A DNA stretch of 64,000 nt, from contig BQMF02000292.1 of NCBI GenBank assembly GCA_027922465.2, positions 434,001 through 498,000 on the forward strand, read 5' to 3'. Origin of the DNA: Turritopsis dohrnii. Its lineage: Eukaryota > Cnidaria > Hydrozoa > Anthoathecata > Oceaniidae. Position numbers and translations under genes: made by a program. This document shows, in pieces, positions 55,549 to 64,000 of this stretch. Within the stretch, counting starts at the first letter, position 1; every line of letters begins with the position of its first letter. The notes under the pieces were generated by a model. The model had not been told where the DNA came from, searched no databases, and saw only the letters and a program-made list of their open reading frames with translations.

Positions 55549-55959
55549 TTAGGGAACTTACGAAAGTACGACGGCAACGTGGACGACGACGTACAAGATA
55601 CTCATCTTCAATGAATCATAAAAAAGCAGAAACTATACACTTGGGTTAAGAAGTTTATTTATAATGCCTTTGAAGTTTGTTTTTTGAACTTTGAGAGACA
55701 GAATCATGAAGGAACCAAGGAAAATTTATCGGAAGTACTGCTATTCTCACGTCTTCGTTTTACGACTTCAAAATATTACTTTTCACGTTGTGTGTAGAAC
55801 GTGCAAATCTAATAATGATATTAGTAAAATTAAAAATATATCCCAATAGTATAATGTGAAATGACTTCCATTCTAAAGCAAATCTATAGAGTAAAGTGAA
55901 TCTTTTGTATGCCTCACGTAGTCGTCCACGTTGCCGTCGTAGTTTCGTAAGTTCCCTAA
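55549..55959. mobile_element. MITE with ~40 bp inverted ends
   Basis: The left end TTAGGGAACTTACGAAA then ACGACGGCAACGTGGACGAC and the right end GTCGTCCACGTTGCCGTCGT then TTTCGTAAGTTCCCTAA are near-perfect inverted repeats. 411 bp. Target duplication is ambiguous (TTA on one side, TAA on the other may be part of the end). The GC-rich ends stand out from the AT-rich core. Confidence 0.85.
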
Positions 55960-55989
55960 TGTCCACTGAGGTTGGACGAAATATCCGTA

Positions 55990-56700
55990 AATATAATATG
56001 TCCTTTCAACTTCTCATTCATTCTTGTCGAAATTCTAATAAATGAAGTAAAAACCTTTGGTTGTATTTGGGACACCCGATTACGGGTGTACAAAGAGGCT
56101 AACAATCAGGTTGAAGCATGGAAGTTGAGTGTGAAAAAATTAGGGAAAGAAGGTAAGTAACGATTAGTTTTTAATATATATTTTCTGATTCTATATCATA
56201 TATATCATATTGATATATAACAGATTGTACAAAAACATTGTATAGAAGAGCACTGTGTAGTTAGATTTATTTCTTTTAATTAATTTGTTGACTTTTTGTA
56301 AAGGAAGTTTTGAAAAAAGATGGAAGGGCATGAGAAAAAACATGACCAGATGCTTAAAAAAGTTGATCAAGTAAACAAGTCAGGATCAAAGTAGTAGTGG
56401 ATCAAAAACGCCTAAATGTAAACATTTGGATTCTTTGCTGTTTTTAAAAGACATAGTTTCTAGTCGTGCAACTAGTTTGGATGAAGAAAGTGCCTCCTGT
56501 TCGTATGCAACAACTCATTAAAACTACAGTCTGCTGAACCAAAAGAAGAAGAAGAAGATGCTGGCTTATTATGTTGCAGGAGTTTAACACCACGTTTGAG
56601 AAAGATGGAGCCTAAAAAAACAAATGGCTAAGATTGAGATACAACAAATTTTGCTGAAATACCAATTTATAAAAAAAATTCTTAAAATTGGCAAGCATTC
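55990..56700 (+). pseudogene. MADF-domain gene remnant with intron
   Basis: Exon 1 ends at GTAAG (about 56154) after LINEVKTFGCIWDTRLRVYKEANNQVEAWKLSVKKLG, the first two helices of a MADF DNA-binding domain. An intron to ~56303 is followed by FEKRWKGMRKNMTRCLKKL, the third helix, then stops. Later pieces (SLLFLKDIVSSRATS, EIQQILLKYQF) resemble the tail of MADF/BESS-type accessory proteins. It is disabled by stops from ~56370. Such proteins accompany PIF/Harbinger elements or act as host transcription factors. Confidence 0.6.
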
Positions 56701-57231
56701 TAAATAAACTGTATTTTCAATCTTAGTTATTGGATTTCTGCGAAAGCAAGAAATACCTTAAAACCGGCTCTGTTCTTTTCCTTCTTCTTACTGTCCAAAC
56801 CTAGCGGTTTTTTGAAATCTCGTGCGAATGTTTACATGAAGCCAAAGTCACGCATTTCAGTCGAAGAAGAAACTCACAACAAGAACCAACCAAAAGGATC
56901 CCAAAGCAGCTTAGTCAGTATAATTAAAGAAGATGCACATTTCAAAAAACAGAAGATGAAGAATAAAATTTGTAGCAGTAATTTATTATTATCTTATATT
57001 ATATTATTATGATTCAATGGTGATTTTTCGTTTCGTTTTATAAACAGAATGAAAAGGGATGTTTTGTTTTTGTGACTAATGTCTGAGACTTTTTTTAAAA
57101 AAAGATCATTGTTTGTTTCAAATGTGGGCTGTAATGTTTTTTAAGCTCTGGATGCGTACAGCTCAGCTTAAGTTCCATCTCAGCTCCAAATGTCTGCCTA
57201 CTCAGCATCACTTTTTATATCTTTAGCTAAT

Positions 57232-57288
57232 GTTTCACTCTAGCTATATTTTAAGCTACATAAGCTTAAAATATAGCTAGAGTGAAAC
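57232..57288. repeat. Perfect 26-bp inverted repeat, 5-nt loop
   Basis: Left arm 57232-57257 (GTTTCACTCTAGCTATATTT...) and right arm 57263-57288 are perfectly complementary around ACATA. No gene or element end is adjacent. The rest of 56701-58537 shows no gene. Confidence 0.9.
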
Positions 57289-58080
57289 TTGTATAATGCT
57301 TTGAAGTGCAGTATTGTTTCTTGTCGGCGATCAGTAGTTTTTAGGTTATCAATGTCTCTAATTATGGACAGCCTTCCTAATTTTGATATATAATTCGAAA
57401 CACTTCACATCCTGTAAAAAAAAATTATTCAACTTTCAGTTGTGTTTTTCATGATCAAAATTTTTGTTTACTTTTATGTTTGCAATTAGTCCATTCGTAA
57501 TTTAGGAAGATTGATAGCAATCTTTAATGTTTGAAGTATGTATATGATATACTTACGTAATTACTTTGAATTCAGAAATGATCAATGTACACTTAACATT
57601 ATTCTGTATACTTTATTCCGAAATAAAGTAAGTATTTTTCATTCAGATGTAAATAAATATATGGTCTGGTGGTATATATAGTTTAAAGTTTTTGTAGTGT
57701 CAATTATGCTTTTATGAAGCTCTGAGGAGTACGTACACTTATATATAATAACTGTAGTGTGGTAATTCTTTTCTAACTAAAAAGTTGCAAATTAAGAAGT
57801 TTTGAGTCAAAGAGCTATGTGTTCGTATTAGGGAAAAATATTTCAATCTTTAAGCCTTTCTAGATACGAAAGATTTTTTTTGTTTCTTGTTTGGGTTGTA
57901 ATACTTTAACACCTTTTTCTCCTCAGCTCCAACATTAGGAAGTGGTTGTCTGCTCTGCACCACTTTTGCTTGATGATTTTCTAGCTAAGTTATACTGACA
58001 ATGCCCCTATTTACGAATGATCTTCCTAATCACAATTGTTAATGAACATTTACGTGCTGTGTGGACCCGTGTATGTAGTG

Positions 58081-58112
58081 TTAATGTCGTATTGTATTGT
58101 ATTGTATTGTTA
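58081..58112. repeat. TATTG microsatellite
   Basis: Five or so TATTG units in a row (GTATTGTATTGTATTG). No other feature around it. Confidence 0.8.
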
Positions 58113-58576
58113 GTCACAGTTGATATGTTTCTTTGCAGTTAAGGTGGTACACCAAAAACTAAAAAGGCCAAAATTCGCATATTTTTCAAAATTTCAAAAA
58201 GCTTATTTTTAAGTCATTTAAGGTATGTAGATTCCGAATTTAAATAAATATGTTACGATTTTTTAACGTATGATGCCTAAATTTACTATTTTTCATAGCT
58301 AAGTAAAGGATCTAACTTCCTAGCAATGGCCTTAGCAACCGTTTTTTCCTTATAACTCAAGATCTACATCATCTAAAGACTTCATTTTTTCTTCCCCTGC
58401 AAACGGTATGTTGGATCTATCTGCTTTTCGAAAAGTTAACTATTAGTCATTGCCTGAACCACCAAACTTCGTTGTGAAAGTAGAGCTCCAGAGGCAAGTC
58501 GTTTGAAAAGACCAATGAAGACTTGTAATTTAAAAACATGAATATTTTATGCAATTTTATAATGTATTTGATGAAA

Positions 58577-59620
58577 ATGGGATCTAGTGGTCGTTATAAA
58601 AGAACTAGATCAAAGAAGAGACGTTTTTATGGCAATACAGCTTCAAAAAGAGATAATTTACAGCAAGGAAATGAATTGTCTGGAAATGAGAAATTAGTGA
58701 ATGAAAATTTGACTACCGAAGTGCATAATGTTTCTGCATCTTCTTCAAAACTAGATACTAGTACCGTTGGTGCTTTAGAGAGTGAAATTGCTCCAGAATG
58801 TTATGTTATGTTCAACACAGACTCACTTATTGCTGTATTATTGATGATTGGGAGGTGTCCAAACTGTATAGATGCTATTGAGGTGCAGCATGCGTTATCT
58901 GAAAAAAGAGGGTTTGCACATTTTTTTAACATTTCCTGTACCAGCTGTAACTGGTCAATTAAACTTTGCTCCTCCAAAGAATTAAACATTCACAACCCTA
59001 ATGGTGGTAGAAAGTCCTATGAAGTAAATATGAGGACAATCATGGCATTTCGTGAAAATGGTTTAGGGCTCTCGGCAATAAAAACATTCTGTCAATTGAT
59101 GAACATGCCACCACCAATGAATCAGAATGCTTTCCATAACATGAACAGTATTTTACATGATGCATATGTTAGCACTTCAAGAGAATCTATGGAGAGAGCT
59201 GCAAATGAAATAAGAAAAGATCATTTGCAAGATAAGTTTGATGATTGCACTGTAGTTAATACCACTGTAAGTGGTGATGGTTCATGGCAAAAAAGAGGAT
59301 ATGCATCTCTCAATGGTGTGGTTACCCTTTTATCAAATGGTAAATGCATAGATGTTGAAGTTCTGAGTAAAAAGTGTAAATCTTGTGAGTTCTGGAATAG
59401 GAGAAAAGGTACTCCTGAATATGAAAAATGGACACTAGAACATGGCGCTGAGTGTAAAATTAACCATACTGGAAGTGCCGGTTTAAACGCTCTGTCAGGC
59501 TATATAATCTAAGATATACAACTTATATTGGTGATGGGGATGCTAAATCATTTTTGAATATGTGTAAGTCTGATCCTTACCCTGGCCATACAATTACAAA
59601 AGCTAAACAAAAGTAACGGT
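58577..59620 (+). pseudogene. Mutator-like transposase, truncated
   Basis: The best start is the ATG at 58577 (MGSSGRYKRTRSKKRRFYG). The N-terminus is basic; two Cys pairs follow (GRCPNC ~90, SCTSCNW ~120) as a zinc finger. The catalytic region begins TTVSGDGSWQKRGYASLNGV (first Asp) and continues KKCKSCEFWNRRK...EHGAECKINHTGSAG. A short deletion with frame change at ~59505 joins to LRYTTYIGDGDAKSF (second Asp), then a stop near 59610. This is the animal Mutator-like transposase family. The Glu-containing end is missing, so it is inactive. Confidence 0.75.
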
Positions 59621-59818
59621 AGAGCCAAAGCTGCTGTCAAAACCATCAAGCATATCCTTTTTTCTACATGGGATATATGAGTTTGAGAAAGCCTTTAAAC
59701 CGCTTGTCGAAAATCAGAAAATACATATTAAAGGTGAAAGAGCCGGTGCAATGAAAAGCTAGCAGATGATTCGATTTTGGGTTCTAGTATACGATAAGAT
59801 TACAACATTTTACAGAAA

Positions 59819-60941
59819 TCGAGGCACAACGAAGCAACCCTGTCACAAATCAACAGGGAGATAAACTTGCTCTATATGAACAGTTGATCAAGAGTCTGGA
59901 ATCCGAGATATCTTTTTTGAAACATCAATTGAACGAAAGAGAGGCACGCCATCAAGAGGAAGTTTTGTTTTTAAGAGAGCATATTAAAAATATTTTAACA
60001 TCGAAAATTGAAAAAACAGTTTCAACGACGGAATCAGCAGAGCATAAAGTTTCAAAATCCTTACAGGAGAAAAAAGTTAACATAGTGAACAATAAAAATG
60101 TTAACATTTCTGAAATGTGCCCTAAAGGGAAACTCCGAGAAATGTAACAAACACTTCTGGTATCGATAAAAAAGATAAAAGAATTGTAATTATAGGCGAT
60201 CCTACAGTGTGTTTCATTATGTTGGAAATGGAGATTTTAAAGCTGTATTTTTAAATGAATATACCAAATTTCAAAATAATTTTTACATCGATGGAAAGCC
60301 ATTTTCAAGTTCTTTTGGATAGTATGTTTTTTTGAAAAAATACGGAAAATGTCTTGGAAAAATGTAATTAAATTTTTAACAGATTAACAGGTAGTTTAAT
60401 TACATCGTGCTTATTGTTTCAAAGCACAGAATGCATTCAAATTTTTTATTAATTTTATGTTTGCGCTGAGACTCCCAAATTGATATTTTAAAACATAAAA
60501 GTTAAACGTTTTTTGGGAACACACAGCTTAAATTTGTATATTGTTTTCCAAATTGCTGTTATTGTTTCAAAAAATCTTTTCTTTTCATTCACATCTTATT
60601 TGACCATTAAAAATTTAATTACATTTTTACAAGACATTTTCCTTATTTTTGTAAAATCCACTTCTTCATTTTTCACTTCATTTTTACAGGTTTAACATTT
60701 CAATTTCCATCATTACGAAACACACTGTATGATAAAACACTTAAATGGATATGAGATGTCTAAATGGCTAGCATTTAGAAACAAAGTGCAGATGAAATCG
60801 TTCCCAGGATCCAAAGTCCGATGCATGAAGGATTACCTAAAACCAACCATACGTGAAAAGGTCGATCATATTATTCTTCACATTGGAACGAACAATCTGT
60901 CTAGTGACCGTGATGCGGCACTTATTGCTAAATCTATATAG
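59819..60941 (+). pseudogene. LINE ORF1 with esterase-like domain, split by a MITE
   Basis: Before the insertion: LALYEQLIKSLESEISFLKHQLNEREARHQEEVLF, a coiled coil, then KDKRIVIIGD, the start of an SGNH/GDSL-esterase-like fold. After it: MIKHLNGYEMSKWLAFRNKV and DHIILHIGTNNLSSDRDAAL (GTN block). Removing 60205-60729 restores the reading frame across the gap. There is an additional frame change near 60120-60150. This ORF1 type is common in CR1/L2-like LINEs. No ORF2 follows in the window. Confidence 0.7.
60205..60727. mobile_element. Mariner-like MITE with long TIRs and TA duplication
   Basis: Ends CAGTGTGTTTCATTATGTTG and CATCATTACGAAACACACTG, flanked by TA at 60203-60204 and 60728-60729. 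The arms stay complementary, with gaps, for ~170 bp (for example GGAAAATGTCTTG...AATGTAATTAAA against its inverse). TA target sites are typical of Tc1/mariner. Non-coding. Confidence 0.85.
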
Positions 60942-61440
60942 TAAAAGAGGCTAATAAATGCACAATATTGCACAAATCCAATTTTCCACGGCTCTTCGTT
61001 TAAGCAGATTGATGTAACGTCAAAGCTAGGCTGCAATATTTGAAAGTTTCAAAATTTCTTAGACCCTAAGCTACTGAGATTTGCCTATATTTTTGGTTTT
61101 TACTGCGCAGCTTTTAAAAGCGATTTTGCTCAAAAACTGCACACTTGCGTTTGAAAAATGCGCAGCGTATTTTACGTGCACAGTTTTTAAAATCAAATAA
61201 TCGCAAAAGATACGCAGCAACTCATAGAAAATGCGCAGTACTTACAGAGGTAATTTTAGCTCAATTCTTCGAAGTGTCAAGTTTTCAAGTAATATTTACC
61301 TTAATTTTTTCAGTTTTAATTTGTCCAATTAAGAAAAAAGGAGGCGAAAGAAAGAAAAAGACAATATTTCGGAACTTTATAATATTCTATATATATATAA
61401 TATATATCAAATATGATATTAAATATGATATTCCTCTATT
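60942..61440. other. No gene seen
   Basis: A short frame at 61145-61444 has no domain and ends in AT repeats near 61390-61430. Probably non-coding. Confidence 0.45.
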
Positions 61441-62226
61441 TTAAACATGTGTCTGGAAAAGTTCTTGTCTATCCATGGACTTAACACTTTCAAACTTTGC
61501 TAGCAACCTTGGATATGCACACAGCTCCCATTTTCTCCCCTTTATAGGTTTCAAAGAAAGAGGACCTGCAATAACATCGGCAATGGGATACTCGAAAAGG
61601 TCGCAATTATGGTCAGCATACGATTCGAAAATATTGTCGGCTGTCCCGTGTTTTGGCTTCAGCTCTTCAATCAGAAAGGATTTCACTGGGCCATCCTCAT
61701 CCCAAAGAATTCTACTAATCACCTTTCCAACAAACAAATGTGGCTTCTCCTTCTCGTCGTAAAAAATCAAACCAAACCATTTTCCTTTTATATCACTCTC
61801 AGGTGTTGGTAACGAGGCGTATTTCCACAGGGCAACCAATTCCTCTTTCTCATCTTTATCTATGTCATCTAATTCCATGCCATCGTCAGAGGACTCACTT
61901 CTTTCGTCATAGTTAATGGCTGGCTGTTCAATTTGATTTTCGATGTCTTCCTCCGCTTCCTGTTCTCGTTCATTCTCCTCTACCTGTTCTTGTTCATTCT
62001 CCTCTGGGTCTTCTTTTTCTGCTGCCTCCTGCTCGTTTACCATTTTTCTAAATTCAATTCCCCTCTTGGCGTTCGTCGTTTTCTTTTGTCTTGTGGTATT
62101 TTTCACCTTCAATTTTTTTGACTTTCCCTTCTCCTCCGCTTCTCTAATGGCTTCCTCGTACTTCTTATCTGTGATGACTTTCGCCGTTTTATCAATCTTT
62201 TTTCTAGTCAGGAAGCTGAGAGCCAA
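61441..62226 (-). CDS. Unknown protein: basic/acidic linker plus C-terminal globular domain
   Basis: 261 residues, open. The first ~75 are Lys-rich (TRKKIDKTAKVITDKKYEE...KKLKVKNTTRQKKT), then a long Glu/Gln-rich acidic run to ~130, then a globular region: WKYASLPTPESDIKGKWFGLIFYDEKEKPHLFVGKV and FLIEELKPKHGTADNIFES. The 'GKWFGLIF...GKV' pattern suggests a small beta-barrel binding module as in chromatin-associated or transposon-encoded proteins, but I cannot name the family. The upstream part (>62226) probably extends the gene, since the first Met lies close to the frame start. Confidence 0.5.
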   Translation of the reverse strand: MALSFLTRKKIDKTAKVITDKKYEEAIREAEEKGKSKKLKVKNTTRQKKTTNAKRGIEFRKMVNEQEAAEKEDPEENEQEQVEENEREQEAEEDIENQIEQPAINYDERSESSDDGMELDDIDKDEKEELVALWKYASLPTPESDIKGKWFGLIFYDEKEKPHLFVGKVISRILWDEDGPVKSFLIEELKPKHGTADNIFESYADHNCDLFEYPIADVIAGPLSLKPIKGRKWELCAYPRLLAKFESVKSMDRQELFQTHV

Positions 62227-62812
62227 AAATCAAAAAAAATTTGCCGGACAAATTGAAACTTTCAGAGTGTGTTCTCACACATAAGAAGGTGCAAAAAATG
62301 TTTGCTGGACATTCTGGATTTTCTTGTGGGTCTTTCACAGCAACAAAATGTGATTTGATGACGTCACAACAGTAAATTACTATTTAAATCTTTTTTGTTG
62401 TTGATCAGAACATAAAATTGTAAAAATTACTGAATAGTACTAACAAAAATACATCGAACAAGTATTTAGGTGTCATCATAATATTAACTGAATCGGGAAA
62501 TATTGAATATTCGTTGTTTATGACGTCATAGGCGTTATTTAAGTAAGTAGTTTGACTTTTTGCCAGTAAAAGCGAATAAATTTAATGTGGCAAATCCTCC
62601 GTGATGATTATCTTCATAACCATTTTCGTCGTCATCATTATCATCATCATCATTCTAACAATCTTTACAAACTGCACATGTCGGAGCACTTGATGCCATG
62701 ATAATAACGTAAACACCGGTTTGATTCGCATTTGGAGTTTTGACACATGCAATACATGAAATCGACATGGTCATCCGGCAAGGTTTTACACACAATCTAT
62801 TTGATATTTAGT
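62227..62812. other. No gene seen
   Basis: AT-rich with an ATC/TCATCA stretch at ~62625-62655. It may hold introns or the spacer between two minus-strand genes. Confidence 0.4.
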
Positions 62813-63690
62813 TCACCGTCGACCAGAGTCCACACATCCATTGGGATACTTAAGAAAACCCCTTTGGATGACTACTGTGGCATATGAAACTCGTTTTAGG
62901 TGGTACAGTAAAATATCTCTTGTCGGCGGTAATTGTTTCGGCTCATGAGACAAAAACTTCTTATAACGATTAGTATCAACATTGTCACAATTTTTGATAC
63001 CGTAAAGACGAGATACGAAGATTTCAAATATACGGAAAAGAGTTGCATCAAATTCCAATATATCCCCAAGTTTTACAAAAGCATTTTTGAAAGAGATGAT
63101 CCTTTCTTCTTTCTTATTCCATGGAAAGAGTTGTAATCATTTCCTGTAAAGCAATGGAGCACTGGCAATGTAGCAGAGACTTCAGCACCAAGTTGATTTC
63201 GTTTAAGTGAGGTATCCAAGATTCTTCGTTAGTCGCTGACACTAATTTCAGTAAGTACTCTACAATTCGATCAGCGTGGAGAGCAATTATCCGCATTGAC
63301 TATAATGCAAATTGAGCATACGCCAAGGTAGTTGCTGCAGTAGTTTGCATAAAGAAGAACCTTCGTATCAGCTTCTTCTTGTTCGTTTCGTAAAGCCTGT
63401 ACCTTTGATTTGTTGATAACACAATTTTCCATAGAAATTTTGAAAAAAATTCTGCCGGCACTCATATATAGCTTGACTCCATTATTAAAGTGGCCTTTGT
63501 GAGCGGAAAAATGGGAACAATCATGTAACCAAAAATCTACCAACTCTTTCTTGTTCCGATCCACTGACATGAACTTTGGCCATTGGTTGGGACATTTCTG
63601 TTCCGCACTCTTAATTTTGATGTGCAGCTGTCCTGATGACTTTTCCGTCGTTTTCGTTCATACGACTTGATTGTTTTTATGATTTTGTTC
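62813..63690 (-). pseudogene. Unknown 'EEADT'-motif protein, interrupted
   Basis: Minus strand: VHVSVDRNKKELVDFW-type start, then MENCVINKSKVQALRNEQEEADTKVLLYANYC...VCSICIIVNAD, then in another frame HADRIVEYLLKLV, and finally KNCDNVDTNRYKKFLSHEPKQLPPTRDILLYHLKRV. The QEEADTKxLLYA motif with a following hydrophobic strand and Asp is a widespread, uncharacterised family in invertebrate genomes, often multi-copy. Frame breaks near 63290 and 63110 indicate decay. It is on the same strand as, and upstream of, the gene at 61441; whether the two belong to one element is unknown. Confidence 0.45.
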
Positions 63691-64000
63691 AGTTCTCAAA
63701 TGGAATTCATCTGTTGCTAATAGGCATAGGCCTTAGCGTATTTATGTACAATCAAAATTAAAAAACAAAATAAGTGTTATATTAGTTCCAGACTCCTCAG
63801 CATGTAGATTCACAACGTGTAAATACTTTTGTTAGTTGAAAATATATATCGTTAAGACAGAAGGTCATAGTGTGGAAGTTCTTTAAAGGCCGACCTCCAC
63901 TTGTGCGTACGTACATACGAACGTCCGCTCGGCGCCGTGAGGCCAATTAATTTGAATCTCCAGTTAATAAAGAAACTCCAGGTTTTGAGCAACGTTTACA
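63691..64000. other. Right window edge; possible element end
   Basis: AT-rich up to ~63885, then an abrupt GC-rich stretch (GCCGACCTCCACTTGTGCGT and on) resembling a MITE terminal repeat that runs out of the window. No gene. Confidence 0.3.

Noticed and set aside
1..64000. CRISPR arrays, tRNA or rRNA genes
   Set aside because: No regularly spaced identical repeats with unique spacers and no tRNA-like A/B boxes or rRNA blocks noticed; the DNA is eukaryotic.

Overview
This is a eukaryotic, invertebrate-type genomic window. It is AT-rich, has spliceosomal GT..AG introns, and consists almost entirely of mobile elements and their wreckage. No tRNA, rRNA or ordinary long host gene is visible. The mix of Helitrons, a Ty3/gypsy-like element, Tx1/L1-like and other non-LTR retrotransposons, PIF/Harbinger, hAT-like, Mutator-like and mariner-like DNA elements, plus G2E3-like HECT fragments, fits a cnidarian best. 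A mollusc or another marine invertebrate is not excluded. Species assignment is inference.

Layout. 1-4161: decayed Ty3/gypsy-like gag-pol on the minus strand. 4565-12316: Helitron-rich stretch with two related non-autonomous elements (4565-6146 and 10814-12316), two tandem reverse elements of a second family (6219-8050) inside a split MITE, and a small unknown minus-strand gene (9353-9881) with TGAGTCA motifs upstream. 13631-15800: spliced but broken HECT-domain gene. 15931-16840 and 29384-31390: two halves of a virus-like gene cluster, with an adenain-type cysteine protease, very basic core-like peptides carrying GG-F sites, Cys-rich proteins and a one-helix membrane peptide. The halves are separated by three Helitrons joined head to tail (16844-19290, 19291-28742, 28743-29306). 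The middle Helitron is a full autonomous element with an intact, once-spliced Rep-helicase and a downstream captured gene made of 24-36 nt micro-exons.

31400-43100: tandem repeats, a reverse-transcriptase remnant, a hAT-like remnant, MITEs, LINE pieces, a further non-autonomous Helitron, a second HECT remnant and an integrase-core (DDE) remnant. 44217-47845: Tx1/L1-like LINE. 48065-50400: PIF/Harbinger pair (Myb/trihelix-like protein and DDE transposase, convergent). 51260-54705: reverse Helitron piece, Helitron-LINE chimera, second Harbinger accessory fragment, LINE tail. 55549-64000: MITE, MADF-domain remnant, perfect palindrome, Mutator-like transposase, LINE ORF1 split by a precise TA-flanked MITE, and two minus-strand unknown genes.

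Three points matter most. First, the endogenous adenain-bearing virus-like cluster interrupted by a Helitron trio. Second, the micro-exon gene carried by the autonomous Helitron, with all internal exons in phase 1 and multiples of three. Third, evidence that Helitron bodies have exchanged 3' termini: the same body ends in two different hairpin/CTAG termini at 19290 and 51260.
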